DNA of 64,000 nt. Origin: Shewanella sp. SR44-3. GTDB taxonomy: Bacteria; Pseudomonadota; Gammaproteobacteria; Enterobacterales; Shewanellaceae. The notes beneath the pieces are model-generated. The model ran no database searches. It was given only the letters and a program-made list of their open reading frames with translations, and was not told the DNA's origin. This document shows positions 1-10,100 of this stretch, one piece after another. Numbering within the stretch: position 1 is the first letter of the stretch; each line of letters starts with the position of its first letter. The translations under genes and the position numbers were made by a program. The stretch covers positions 1 to 64,000 of the forward strand of contig NZ_JACJDV010000007.1 in assembly GCF_014163735.1 (NCBI RefSeq), in the 5' to 3' direction.

Positions 1-419
1 TGCTCACGCACTCGAGCCATTTAGTCCAACACCCTCTCATTAGCCTCAGTGTTGCCATTTAGATAAAAAAATCAGCATGTTTGTGTATATGCATGATGAT
101 TAAGAGTTAGCACGTTTTTGCCCCAAAATCATTTAAGACACATGCTCAGCTGCATTCTGCCTAGCTAGGTTAAGCCCTACCTCAGCTAATGTTAATCGCC
201 ATATCTAGAGACCACTTTACTCACACCTGTAATCAACCCTGAACTTAGATGTGATCTTCAAGCAATATATGCCCTAACCAATACGTGTCAGGATAAACGA
301 TAACACACTATTGCGTTATTGTTCAGTAACTTACGGTTAGCAACTGTTTGTGCTTAACACTTTTCTGGAGTATCTTATACTCCAGCAAATCAAAGATTAT
401 ATTTATAAAGGAGTTGATA
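1..419. other. Intergenic region, no gene seen
   Basis: No open frame with a convincing start or protein signature on either strand. The only structure I can point to is the perfect inverted repeat at 365-385 just before the first gene, listed separately. The region is AT-rich like the cassette that follows. Confidence 0.5.
365..385 (+). promoter_or_regulatory. Perfect 9-bp inverted repeat upstream of the first cassette
   Basis: CTGGAGTAT, a 3-base spacer, then ATACTCCAG. It ends 34 bases before the ATG at 420 and lies ahead of its AAGGAG ribosome site. It could be an operator for an autoregulating protein or an RNA hairpin in the 5' leader. No T-run follows, so it is not a classical terminator. 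Confidence 0.4.
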
Positions 420-695
420 ATGAATGAGCATGCGAGCAAGCACTACATTAAGGAGTTTGAAGAAAAATTTGAGAGATATATGAACAGCATATCAGCAGTG
501 TTCTTCAACTCAGGAAAGGAAGCGGCTAGGCCGAGTGTACAAGCCTTAGTCGATAGCTATTATCTAGAAAAAGGCGAATTGAGCCCACTGATACCTAATT
601 TCAACACTCTGTTAATGCTAATAGAAATTACAGACGCAAGCTATGAAAGCTCAGGAGATAATCAAATCTTAAAAATATTAGAGGATGGTATCTGA
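420..695 (+). CDS. Small hypothetical protein, first gene of a two-gene cassette
   Basis: A 91-residue acidic soluble protein that I do not recognise. The start at 420 is chosen because AAAGGAG lies 7 bases upstream; the frame opens further upstream, but without a ribosome site. There is no signal peptide or membrane segment. Its stop codon overlaps the start of the next gene (TGATG), so the two are translationally coupled and probably act together. Base composition is clearly more AT-rich than the neighbouring ahpC, and the pair sits beside a repeat array, which suggests acquired DNA. A toxin-antitoxin or small defence pair is possible, but no family signature supports it. Confidence 0.6.
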   Translation: MNEHASKHYIKEFEEKFERYMNSISAVFFNSGKEAARPSVQALVDSYYLEKGELSPLIPNFNTLLMLIEITDASYESSGDNQILKILEDGI

Positions 696-1159
696 TGATA
701 GTTACTATAATTTATAAAGAAGACGCGGCAACTGTAGCAACATCTGAGGGAGAAATCACCATTAAGAATGGTGAAAATCCGCTAGCTATTTGCCAGTGGA
801 TGGCTTTAAAAATACATCCTGGAATTCTAAGAAGAATTAAAAATGGATCTATTTCCGTTAAAGATACAAGTGTAGAAGAGGAAGCTATTAAGGAATTTAA
901 ATGTTCTTTTTTTGAGCAGCTAAAGACTGAAGGATATTCTTTAGTTCAAAAAAAATGGGAATCAAGTAATTACAAAGATTTTGAACAAACCTTTGTTAAA
1001 CAATGGCTTTCAAAAGAAGAGGATGCAATGATAGAGAGCGAAGCACTACGTGAAATAGATAGCTTGCGTATAGCTAAAAGTTCTAAAAATATTGCATTGT
1101 TTAGTGCTGTAATAGCATGTGTTTCGATAGTTATAAGTTTCGTGGGCATGGTAACCTAA
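695..1159 (+). CDS. Hypothetical tail-anchored membrane protein
   Basis: A 154-residue protein of unknown family. The N-terminal ~125 residues are soluble and charged. The last ~25 residues form a single hydrophobic segment (from about 132, ending VGMVT), so it should be tail-anchored in the inner membrane with the bulk in the cytoplasm. It starts in the stop codon of the preceding gene with a one-base overlap. The helical, Lys/Glu-rich stretch at 85-125 could be a coiled coil. The composition is AT-rich. The operon layout, a small soluble protein followed by a membrane-anchored partner, resembles effector pairs, but nothing identifies the activity. Confidence 0.6.
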   Translation: MIVTIIYKEDAATVATSEGEITIKNGENPLAICQWMALKIHPGILRRIKNGSISVKDTSVEEEAIKEFKCSFFEQLKTEGYSLVQKKWESSNYKDFEQTFVKQWLSKEEDAMIESEALREIDSLRIAKSSKNIALFSAVIACVSIVISFVGMVT

Positions 1160-1255
1160 AAAGATATTGGGCGAGGTAAGAGTAATCTCAGTTCAGCGCT
1201 ACCCATAGATTTTCTAATCTTAAAGTAATCTCGCCTCATTACTTTCGTAACTCAG

Positions 1256-2105
1256 TTTTGTCCAAAAAACGTGTTAAACCTGATCGAGGTGGATGCTTAT
1301 CGAACGCTAAAGTCAGGTGGGTCATCTTTTAAGGCTAACAGATACACAACTGCTTAAAAGGTGAACCATGAGTGTTTGCGAGACGACCGTCCATCCCATG
1401 GACGGGATGTTCGAGCATCCAAGGATGGACTTGCTGCGTGTCGTAGCGCGAATGCCATGGCAAGCCTGTATGCAGGAATATCAACGACTGGGCTTTTGAG
1501 GCACTTTCAGTGTGAGTTTTTTAGCTCATTTTTGTCCAAAAACGTGCTAAATCTGATCGCGGTGGATGCTTATCGATACCTAAAGTTGGGCTGGTCATCT
1601 TTTAGGCTAACAGATACACAACTGCTAAGAAGGTGAACCATGAGTGCTTGCGAGCCGACCGTCCGACCCATGGACGGGTCGGCCGAGCTATAGGGATATA
1701 CTTGCGCGTGTCGGTGAGTGAATACCATGGTGCGGCTATACCATAGATCTAAGGCTTTTTGATATGTAGTACTTAGGCTGCATCCCGCACTAATTTCTGA
1801 CACACCCTCTGTCCAAAAACGTGTTAAATCTGATCGCGGTGGATGCTTATCGATCGCTAAAGTCAGGTTGGTCATCTTTTAAGGCTAACAGATACACAAC
1901 TGCTAAGAAGGTGAACCATGACTCTTAACCACGAGAAAGGCGAGACGACCGTCTACTCTTTGTTTAGGAGAAGGGACGTCGAAGCGAGCTACAGGGACGC
2001 TTTTGATTTAAATCAAGAGCACGCGTGTCGGTGAGACTTTCTAAGAAAGAAATGGGCCATGGCAAGCCTTAATGCTGGAGTTTCACTGACCAGCTTTTGT
2101 AAGTT
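1256..2105. repeat. Tandem array of three ~275-bp units with conserved core and variable hairpins
   Basis: Units begin near 1256, 1530 and 1809. Each has a near-identical ~115-bp core that begins TTTGTCCAAAAACGTG and ends AAGGTGAACCATG (ATG at 1368, 1640 and 1918), followed by a variable segment. The variable segments keep a common pairing plan with different bases. ACGAC/GTCGT at 1383-1387/1440-1444 becomes CCGAC/GTCGG at 1655-1659/1710-1714. The inner hairpin CATCCC/GGGATG becomes CCGACCC/GGGTCGG. Unit 3 carries instead a 22-bp near-palindrome at 1999-2020. CCATGGCAAGCCT closes units 1 and 3. No convincing protein is encoded; the open frames crossing the array are accidental. Confidence 0.75.
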
Positions 2106-2330
2106 TCGCCATTTTGCACAAACTCTATATCGAATAGCTGCTTAAAGGTGTTTTGATTATGCTCAATAGTTGATTTCGGCCATTGAGCTAACGTCACCCC
2201 CAGTGTCAGGATAGTTGTCACCCCTAGCTTTACTGCTGCATCGCATTTATTGTAATAAAGGGATCGATAGGCTCATTCTGACACCTTTGCATCATATGGT
2301 TTGAGCCTGTTGCTACCGATTATGGTTGCG
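2106..2330. other. Possible remnant of a mobile element end
   Basis: GTCACCCC occurs as a direct repeat at 2193 and 2217. On the minus strand an open stretch of about 30 codons runs from about 2195 to 2100 (begins VTLAQWPKSTIEHNQ). Short direct repeats beside a decayed frame suggest the end of a lost insertion sequence. No transposase motif can be recognised, so this is a weak call. Nothing else is seen up to the ahpC promoter region. Confidence 0.2.
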
Positions 2331-2530
2331 CATGCCACATACATGACCTTATGTGAGCTTATGTGAAGCTTGTAATTCAAAATTCCGATTAAGGTGATAG
2401 TTTTTATCCGTTATATATAATTTATATTTGTAGTTACTATGTCTGCATCAACCAAGAACGAGGCGTTTTTGGTGTTGAAAATAGACATTCTAACCTAAGC
2501 ATTTTGAAGTTAATTATAACGGAGCACGAC

Positions 2531-3100
2531 ATGACTCAATCAATTATCAATAGCACTATCAAGCCATTCAAAGCCACTGCATTTCACAACGGCGCATTTG
2601 TTGACGTCACCGAGCAAGATTTATTAGGCAAATGGTCGGTAGTCTTTTTTTACCCAGCTGACTTTACCTTTGTATGTCCAACTGAATTGGGCGACATGGC
2701 TGACCATTACGAGAAGCTACAAGCTATGGGCGTTGAAGTGTACTCAGTATCAACTGACACTCACTTTACCCACAAAGCATGGCATGCAAGCTCAGACACT
2801 ATCGGTAAAATTACTTACCCTATGATTGGCGACCCAACAGGCACTATTACACGTAATTTTGGCGTGATGATCGAAGAAGATGGCTTAGCACTGCGCGGCA
2901 CCTTTGTTATTAACCCTGAAGGCCAAGTGAAAGTTGCTGAAATCCATGACCTAGGCATAGGCCGTAGCGCGCAAGAATTAGTGCGTAAAATTCAAGCAGC
3001 TCAGTATGTTGCTTCACACGACGGTGAAGTCTGCCCTGCAAAATGGCAGCCAGGTGAAGAAACACTTGCCCCATCAATCGACCTAGTCGGTAAGATCTAA
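2531..3100 (+). CDS. ahpC: Alkyl hydroperoxide reductase subunit C (2-Cys peroxiredoxin)
   Basis: A 189-residue typical 2-Cys peroxiredoxin that reduces H2O2 and organic peroxides in the cytoplasm. The peroxidatic Cys lies in FTFVCPTEL (~residue 48) and the resolving Cys in EVCPAKW near the C-terminus. Length matches enterobacterial AhpC (187). The start at 2531 is chosen for the GGAG eight bases upstream; a TTG 27 bases earlier is in frame but has no ribosome site. AhpF, its dedicated reductase, follows 206 bases later. OxyR control is usual for the family, but I found no properly spaced OxyR tetrad upstream. Confidence 0.97.
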   Translation: MTQSIINSTIKPFKATAFHNGAFVDVTEQDLLGKWSVVFFYPADFTFVCPTELGDMADHYEKLQAMGVEVYSVSTDTHFTHKAWHASSDTIGKITYPMIGDPTGTITRNFGVMIEEDGLALRGTFVINPEGQVKVAEIHDLGIGRSAQELVRKIQAAQYVASHDGEVCPAKWQPGEETLAPSIDLVGKI

Positions 3101-3113
3101 TACAGAGGCTTTA

Positions 3114-3138
3114 GGCAAGGGTAATTTATGCCCTTGCC
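3114..3138 (+). promoter_or_regulatory. Intergenic hairpin between ahpC and ahpF
   Basis: GGCAAGGG (3114-3121) pairs with CCCTTGCC (3131-3138). No T-run follows, so it probably protects the 3' end of ahpC mRNA or attenuates readthrough rather than terminating fully. That would fit AhpC being needed in excess of AhpF. Confidence 0.45.
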
Positions 3139-3306
3139 ATCCCTAAGCTATCTTGCAAGTTGCTTAAGCTCCCCCTGCAGCTGTGTTATTAAGACATAGA
3201 TTGTCAATGACTCACAGCTGATAACTTAGGCAACTTTATTTTCAGCAAACTGTTATCAAAATTTCGCTGATTGCCAATGTGAATCAGGTAAAATTTAGGA
3301 GTTGTT

Positions 3307-4872
3307 ATGTTAGATGCGAATGTAAAAAATCAACTGAAAACCTACCTGCAAAACCTCAAGCGCCCAGTTGAACTTGTCGTGTCTGCAGATGACTCGAAAA
3401 AATCTCAAGAGTTAGCAAGCTTAGCCCAAGACATAGTCGACAGCTCAGCCTTGGTAACCTTAAGCAAAGTACAAGGCGCGCGCACACCAAGTATGGCGGT
3501 GATAAATCCTGACAATAATAGCCAGATTACCTTTGCAGGTCTGCCTATGGGTCATGAGTTTACCTCGTTAGTATTGGCACTACTGCACAGCGGTGGCCAT
3601 CCATTAAAGCTCGACGCCGATGTGATTGAACAAATTAAACAGTTATCGGGTAAGTTTCAATTTGAAACCTATGTGTCCTTAAGTTGCCAGACTTGCCCCG
3701 AAGTTATCCAAGCATTGAATATGATGGCTGCGATAAACCCTAACATTACTAATGTCATGATAGATGGCGCATTATTTCAAGATGAAGTGGCACAGCGTAA
3801 TATTTTATCAGTCCCAGCTGTGTACCTTAATGGTGAGCCGTTCTCTGTAGGCGCTATCAGTGTGGTAGAGATTTTAAATAAATTAGATACAGGGGCTGCC
3901 AGCCGTAAAGCCGAAGCTTTAAGCCAAAAATCAGCTTTTGACGTGCTGGTTGTGGGCGGCGGGCCTGCAGGCGCTGCTGCGGCAATTTACGCGGCCCGTA
4001 AAGGGTTAGTCACAGGGATAGTCGCCGATAAGTTTGGCGGTCAAGTGGCAGAAACCGTAGGTATTGAAAACTTTATTTCGGTATCTAAAACAGAAGGCCC
4101 AAAGCTTGTGGCTAACCTTGAATCACACGTGCATGACTATGATGTAGATATCATGGCCAATCAAAAAGCCAATACTTTGGTTAAAGAAGGTCTATTTAAG
4201 CTAGGCCTTGAAAGCGGCGCCAGCCTAAGCAGTAAAACCATTTTGCTGGCAACGGGCGCAAGATGGCGTGAAATGAATGTCCCCGGTGAGCAAGAGTACC
4301 GCGGCAAAGGCGTGGCCTATTGCCCCCATTGTGACGGCCCCTTATTTAAAGGTAAGCGAGTGGCTGTGATTGGCGGCGGTAACTCAGGTATTGAAGCCGC
4401 TATCGATTTAGCTAACATAGTTGAACACGTTACTGTGCTTGAGTTTGATGTGAGCCTTCGAGCCGATGAAGTGTTGCAGCGTAAAGCTAAGTCTATGGGA
4501 AATATCACCATTATAACCCAAGCGTTAACAACTCAAGTATTAGGTGATGGCACGCGAGTAACAGGCCTTAGCTATACAGATAGAAAGAGTGGCCAGAGCC
4601 ATGAGGTGACACTTGCGGGTATTTTCGTACAAATAGGCCTAGTGCCCAATACCGAATGGTTAAGAGGTGTGGTGGAGCTAACGCCAAGAGGTGAAATTAT
4701 TGTCGATGCTAAAGGCCAGACTTCTATTCCCGGCGTATTTGCTGCTGGAGATGCTACTAACTCGCCTTTTAAGCAGATTATTATTGCCATGGGCAGTGGT
4801 GCGACCGCATCCCTTGGGGCATTTGATTATCTTATTCGTCATACTGATGAGCTCGCTATCGAGCAAAGTTAG
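3307..4872 (+). CDS. ahpF: Alkyl hydroperoxide reductase subunit F
   Basis: A 521-residue flavoprotein, the same length as E. coli AhpF, that passes electrons from NADH to AhpC. The N-terminal tandem thioredoxin-like domain has its redox pair in SCQTCPE (~residues 128-131). The thioredoxin-reductase-like half carries the FAD site [10 protein letters not shown] (~215), the redox pair CPHCDG (~340-343), the NAD site GGGNSG and the C-terminal FAD motif FAAGDAT. AGGAG lies close upstream of the ATG. It is likely co-transcribed with ahpC and is followed by a clear terminator. Confidence 0.98.
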   Translation: MLDANVKNQLKTYLQNLKRPVELVVSADDSKKSQELASLAQDIVDSSALVTLSKVQGARTPSMAVINPDNNSQITFAGLPMGHEFTSLVLALLHSGGHPLKLDADVIEQIKQLSGKFQFETYVSLSCQTCPEVIQALNMMAAINPNITNVMIDGALFQDEVAQRNILSVPAVYLNGEPFSVGAISVVEILNKLDTGAASRKAEALSQKSAFDVLVVGGGPAGAAAAIYAARKGLVTGIVADKFGGQVAETVGIENFISVSKTEGPKLVANLESHVHDYDVDIMANQKANTLVKEGLFKLGLESGASLSSKTILLATGARWREMNVPGEQEYRGKGVAYCPHCDGPLFKGKRVAVIGGGNSGIEAAIDLANIVEHVTVLEFDVSLRADEVLQRKAKSMGNITIITQALTTQVLGDGTRVTGLSYTDRKSGQSHEVTLAGIFVQIGLVPNTEWLRGVVELTPRGEIIVDAKGQTSIPGVFAAGDATNSPFKQIIIAMGSGATASLGAFDYLIRHTDELAIEQS

Positions 4873-4955
4873 GAAGCGGAAATAGCTGTCAACCTTACCT
4901 AAGTAATGGATTGCACAAGCCAGATAAACCCCAAATATTGACCCGATTAAACATA

Positions 4956-4979
4956 AGCCAGCCTAGTGCTGGCTTTTTC
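4956..4979 (+). terminator. Rho-independent terminator after ahpF
   Basis: AGCCAGC (4956-4962) pairs with GCTGGCT (4968-4974) and is followed by TTTTT. It ends the ahpCF transcript. Confidence 0.85.
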
Positions 4980-5174
4980 TATCGGCCTGAAAGTATTTAC
5001 GAATTTTTTTGTTGAGACTCTGCGCATTTAAATAATAGCGTCTAGAATAAATGACAGACAAGCATTGGATTACTCTATCAGGCTTTGGTTGGCTAACCTA
5101 ACCACAGTGGTTGTTTGTTATTAACGGATTAAGCACAGGCTTAATCTTAGCTTTGTATCGCTTGGGGGCGGAAC
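4980..5174. other. Chemoreceptor upstream region
   Basis: The gap from ahpF to the chemoreceptor holds the ahpF terminator and about 195 bases of leader. No gene and no promoter that I would name. Confidence 0.4.
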
Positions 5175-6794
5175 ATGAATTGGCTTAGTCAAATCTCAAT
5201 TTTCAAAAAAGTAGCCTTGATTTTTATTTTATCTGTGATTATTTTCTCAGTAAATTTAGGGATCAGCATAGTGGCTATTAATAAAAATCGTGACACCATG
5301 AACTTCATGGAAAACAAAGTAAATCAAAGGCTTGAGCTTGCTAATCAAAACGTGATCTATGTACAAAGGCTAGATGAGCTTTATACTCAAGCGGTATCAT
5401 TTGCCGATGAAGATTTGATCAAAAGTGCTAAAAAAGCCCATACGGCACTTAAAGATAATTTGGCACAGTTAAATACTTTAGACCTAGAGCAAAGTTCGAG
5501 TCTATCGAGCTTAGGACAGCAGTTAGAGCAGTATAATACTATGACCCTAAACCTTGCACAGAGCATGCTTGATGGCACCGCTGATATGTCAAGGATTGGT
5601 GAAATTAGCCAGACCAAAGCCAAGGTCTACACTGGGTTAACCCAAGGGATCCAAGAATACAAAAAAGCTAAGGTTAATGAGTTCAGCATGACAATTAAAG
5701 AAGCTGGCGATCGTTCTGATCACAGCCTTTATTTAAGTCTCTACATTGGTTTAGGCTTATTGATCTTGATGGCCGCCACTACTATGTCGATTGCAAAATC
5801 TATTAGTGGCTCAGCTAAAAATGTCGCCCATTCTCTTGGCGAGTTGGCGGATGGTAAAGGTAATTTACGCCATCAATTAGAGGTTCGCGGCACCGATGAA
5901 CTGGGTCAAGTTTCCACTAATTTCAATCGTTTTTTGCGTTTACTGGCAGGCTCTATTGAAAAAGTGGTCAATGTCACCAGCCCCTTGTTTGAAAGCGCGC
6001 ATACCCTTAAGGAGCGTATGTTGGTGGCCACAAAAGCCACCCAGCAGCAAAGCCGTGATGCTAAAAATGTTCAGGCATCGATGGAAGAAATGCGAAATAG
6101 TGTTATTGATATTTCCCACAGTGCTCAGCAGGCAGCTGAAGCCGCCCACGTTGCAGAGCAAGAGGCCACAGATGGCTTGGCCGTCGTGCAGCGCACCATT
6201 AATATCTCTCAAGAACTCAATGCTGGTATTGAGCTTGCGTCAAATTCAATCAATGAATTGGCTAAAGATACCGTCAGCGTGGGCTCTATTTTGAATGTGA
6301 TTACCTCCATCGCGGAGCAAACTAACTTACTGGCTTTAAACGCCGCAATTGAAGCCGCGCGCGCTGGTGAACAAGGGCGAGGCTTTGCTGTGGTTGCTGA
6401 TGAAGTGAGAGCCTTGGCATCAAAAACTGCCGATGCCACCAAGGAAATTCGCGAAGTGCTTGAACGCTTGAAAACGGCGGCGGAATCGTCAGTGAGCACC
6501 ATGGGCGGTGCAATTACTAAAGCGTCAAATAATGAGAAATATGCTCAAGACACTGGTAATGTACTTAAATCTATCCAAGAAAAAATTGTAAGTATTAATA
6601 AGATGAACACTCATATCGCAACGACGACTGAGCAGCAGTCCGACGCGGCAACCCAAGTTGGCAATAACGTGGTGGAAATGAATGCCTCGTTCGATCAAAC
6701 TCTGCAAATTCTGTCCGAAGTGAGGGAGGTCTCAGAAGGATTACTTGGTCTCGCCGACAACCTGAAAAACGCCACTTCGCAATTTAAACTTTAA
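5175..6794 (+). CDS. Methyl-accepting chemotaxis protein
   Basis: A 539-residue transmembrane chemoreceptor. TM1 is at about 11-34. A helical periplasmic sensor domain of ~150 residues (four-helix-bundle type) follows, then TM2 at ~186-206 ([18 protein letters not shown]), a HAMP domain, and a cytoplasmic signalling domain with the hallmark hairpin tip [20 protein letters not shown] (~380-400). It signals to CheA/CheW. The ligand cannot be read from the sequence. It stands alone between ahpF and the jet operon. A stem-loop TAACCTTGG/CCAAGGTTA at 6816-6845 follows but has no T-run. Confidence 0.95.
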   Translation: MNWLSQISIFKKVALIFILSVIIFSVNLGISIVAINKNRDTMNFMENKVNQRLELANQNVIYVQRLDELYTQAVSFADEDLIKSAKKAHTALKDNLAQLNTLDLEQSSSLSSLGQQLEQYNTMTLNLAQSMLDGTADMSRIGEISQTKAKVYTGLTQGIQEYKKAKVNEFSMTIKEAGDRSDHSLYLSLYIGLGLLILMAATTMSIAKSISGSAKNVAHSLGELADGKGNLRHQLEVRGTDELGQVSTNFNRFLRLLAGSIEKVVNVTSPLFESAHTLKERMLVATKATQQQSRDAKNVQASMEEMRNSVIDISHSAQQAAEAAHVAEQEATDGLAVVQRTINISQELNAGIELASNSINELAKDTVSVGSILNVITSIAEQTNLLALNAAIEAARAGEQGRGFAVVADEVRALASKTADATKEIREVLERLKTAAESSVSTMGGAITKASNNEKYAQDTGNVLKSIQEKIVSINKMNTHIATTTEQQSDAATQVGNNVVEMNASFDQTLQILSEVREVSEGLLGLADNLKNATSQFKL

Positions 6795-7118
6795 CTATGC
6801 TTAATGTGACAGATATAACCTTGGTTAGGTGACTATCCAAGGTTAATGTCAGTATAAGTGGACATAATTCTTGTTATTTTTGATTGTTAGTTTAATTTTT
6901 ATCCTCAAACACCCGCTTTATCTCTGTGTTATACCATCAAGATTGATTCCCAAACCGCTTTGATTTACTTTAGCCAAGGTTCAGCTGTTGTGGCACAGGC
7001 CCTTCGAACACTCGTTTTTTAGTCATGACAGCCAAATTGAATCAAACGCAGATGATGAAAAATTTAATCCATTGTTAAATAGAAGCTTTTGCCCAGAGGG
7101 CAGCTTGAAAGGATCCCA
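6795..7118. other. Intergenic region upstream of the SMC defence operon
   Basis: Contains the stem-loop at 6816-6845 after the chemoreceptor. Just before the jetC ribosome site lies a small hairpin, TGCCC/GGGCA around 7090-7102 flanked by AAGCT/AGCTT, that could control translation of the operon. No gene seen. Confidence 0.4.
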
Positions 7119-10100
7119 ATGCCAAGCTTGAAACGAATCGTGTTAATTAACACTCATCTTCCTGGAGTGGTGGAACTCAATCTCGACGGTCACACTAACA
7201 TTTGTGGTACTAACGCCTCGGGAAAAACAACACTGCAGCGTCTAGTGCCGGTGTTTTATGGCGAATACCCAAGCCGAGTTGTACCGTCGACCCGTGACAG
7301 TTTCGAGCGTTGGTACCTGCCCCATGATTCGAGCTACATCATCTACGAATATGAAAAACAAGATGGCAGCTTAAACCAGGCATTATTGGCATCGGCGGGT
7401 GACGGTAAAGGGGTCAATTACCGCTTTATCGCCCGGGGTTTTGAGCTTGAACATTACGTAAAATCTCGCAATGGCGACACCATTATTTGTCACTCCATGG
7501 CTGAGCTTGGCCGTGAAGTGAAGCGTGAAGGTATAGCCCACACTAACTTACTTAATACCCGTGAGTTTCGCGCCATTATTCAAAACGATCGCAGCTTACT
7601 GAGCACAGGTAGCAATAGAGTGGAGCTTCGCAGCTACGCCCGTCAGTTCTCCCTGTGTGAGGGCGATCATAGCCTGCGCCACATAGAGAAACTGGCCAAA
7701 GCCGTACATTCTAAAGAAGGCAAGATGGAGACGGTGAAATCCATGATTGCCGCCATTCTTGAAGAAGATGGTGTGAACCCGCCCACATCGAGATTAAACC
7801 CTCAGCGAGTGGAGTCTTGGATCCGTGAAAGCCAGTTAGTGCAAGGTTTTGAGCAAATTCGCCCCGAATTTGACAAGTTAGAGCAAGAGTTTAACCAGCT
7901 ACAAAGCGCCGAGCATCGCCTCGCTAGCTTATCGCGTGGCTATCAGCACGATGAAACCTTAGAGGCCGAGCGTAAAGATCTCAACGAGACCTTGTCTAAA
8001 GAGCATAATCTGCAGTTACGCCTGCTCGATGAAGAATGGAAAGAGGTGCGCGACGAGCTTAACCAAGAGCTCAGCGCCGCCAAGGGCGATGTGGATAAAT
8101 ATGAGTATGAACTCGATGCCATCGAAGCTCAGCATGGGGCGTATTTAGATGCCGATATTGAGCAAGCCAAGGCGGATTTAGACAGTCTCGCCAATTGGCG
8201 CAGTGATGTTGAAAACCTCAATGAGCGCCACAAGCTGCAAACCGAAAAACACCAAGACATAGAAGCTGCCTTCAATGCTAGGCGCAGCAAAATTGCCGAG
8301 CAACTGCACAGCGAGCTTGAAAGTTTACACACTGAGCAAGAGGCTGGCCGCGAAGCCAGAGACAAGCAGCGTGAGCTGGCAAATGAGGACTTAGCTAAGT
8401 TAGAGGCCCTGTGGCGTGAGCAAACCGATGCAGGCAAGGCAAAATTTGTCGAGCAAGAGTACCAACTTAAACTGACCGCCGCCGAGCTTAAGCATCAAGT
8501 GGATGGGGTGAGTTACACCGAAGAGGAAAAACTCAGCCTAGCGGTTTTTGATGAGCGCATAAGCCTAGCCGACGAAGAGCAAGAGCACTGTAATCAAAAA
8601 GTAGAGCGCTTAACACTTGAGGAGCGTAAGCAAAGGGCTAAGCGAGATCAAGCCAATGAAGCCCTGCGTATGGCAAGCCTTAGGGTCAATGAGCGTGAGC
8701 AAGAGCGTGAAGAATTGCACCATATGCTGTTCCCGCAGTCTCATACCTTGCTTGAGTTTCTCCGTAAAGAATCCCCTGGCTGGGAGGCAAGTTTTGGCAA
8801 GGTTATTGCCCCTGAGCTGCTTCATCGCAGCGACTTACACCCAAGTATTGACGCCAATGGTGGCGACAGCCTATTTGGGGTGCAGTTGGATTTAGCGGCC
8901 ATCAAGGTGCCCGAGCACGCCAGCTCTGAACCTGATTTACGCATTGCGCTCGCCAAGGCAGAAGAAGCACTTAAGAGTGCTAAAGAGCTGCAAAGCGAGC
9001 ATGAAGATATGCTTATTAGCATCAATGATGCCCTAGATGGCATAAATCGTGAGCTCACCTTTGCCCGCACCGCCTATAAAAATAGCCGTGAAGACCTGCG
9101 GCGTTTATTGGATGAGAAGCGCAGTGAACAAGCCAAGATAAACCAAGCCTTGGCAGACAGAAAAACGGAATCTAACAAGCGCTTAATCCAATTAGACAAT
9201 GAGCAAAAGCAGCTTAAAAATCAGCACCTAGAGTGGCTCAGTGAGCAAAAAGAACAGGCCCTAGAAGCCAGGATGGAGAAAAATGCCTATTGGCAAGATG
9301 TGGTCGGCGCGCTTGATAATCAATTAGGGCAAATTAAAGCCAACATTGAGCAGCGCCGCAATAATGCCAAAGCCGAGCAGAAAGCCTGTGAAACCTGGTA
9401 CAAGAATGAGCTTAAATCTCGCGGCGTCGATGAGGAAGCCATTTTATCTCTTAAGCGTGAAATCAAAGCCTTAGAGAGCAAAATAAGCCTAGCCGAGCAG
9501 CGCCGCAGCGAAGTATTACGCTTTGAAGACTGGTATCAACATACCTGGCTTAGCCGTAAACCTAAGCTTCAGAGTCAACTTGCTGAGGTGAAACGGGCAA
9601 CGCTCGAGTTTGAGCAGCAGTTAAAAGCTAAGACCAACGAGATTAAGCACAGGCGTCAAGAGCTAGAGGCCTTACGTAAGCAAAGCGACAGCGTTCAAAT
9701 TGAAGCTTCTGAGAACCTCACTAAGCTGCGCGCCGTGATGCGAAAGCTGGCCGAGCTTAAGCTTGCACCCAATGCGGAAGAAGCCCTTGGCAGCATAGGT
9801 GAGCGCCTGCGCCAAGGTGAAGATTTACTGCTAAAGCGTGACTATTTGATGGGCAGCGTTAAGCAGTATGTGGAGCATTTTGATACGGTTATCGCCAGTA
9901 AATCCGGCTCGAGCTTAGCCGAGTTTTGGGAGCGCGCCCGTGAAGAGTCAAGCTTTGTCAGCGACAAGGGCATACGTCTACTGGATTACCGCAAACTCGT
10001 GCCACAGCTTGAGCAGTTACTCAATGTGATGGTGCCGCAATCCTTGATGGCGATACGCGAGCAAGGGCGCATCTTTGGCGTCGATTTAACCGCTTTTTAT

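Noticed and set aside
1361-1875. Open frames across the repeat array on both strands
   Set aside because: They span repeat units and hairpins, have no ribosome site of their own and translate repeated non-coding sequence.
1256-2105. Integron attC array
   Set aside because: Units are regular and carry paired stems, but there are no cassette genes between them, no attC core pair and no integrase gene nearby.
1256-2105. CRISPR array
   Set aside because: Repeats are over 100 bp with ~160-bp intervals and only three copies, and no cas genes are present.
2397-2440. OxyR site upstream of ahpC
   Set aside because: ATAG and CTAT occur, but 40 bases apart rather than in the 11-base steps OxyR needs, and the inner tetrads are missing.
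6816-6845. Rho-independent terminator after the first chemoreceptor
   Set aside because: The stem is good, but the loop is 12 bases and no T-run follows.
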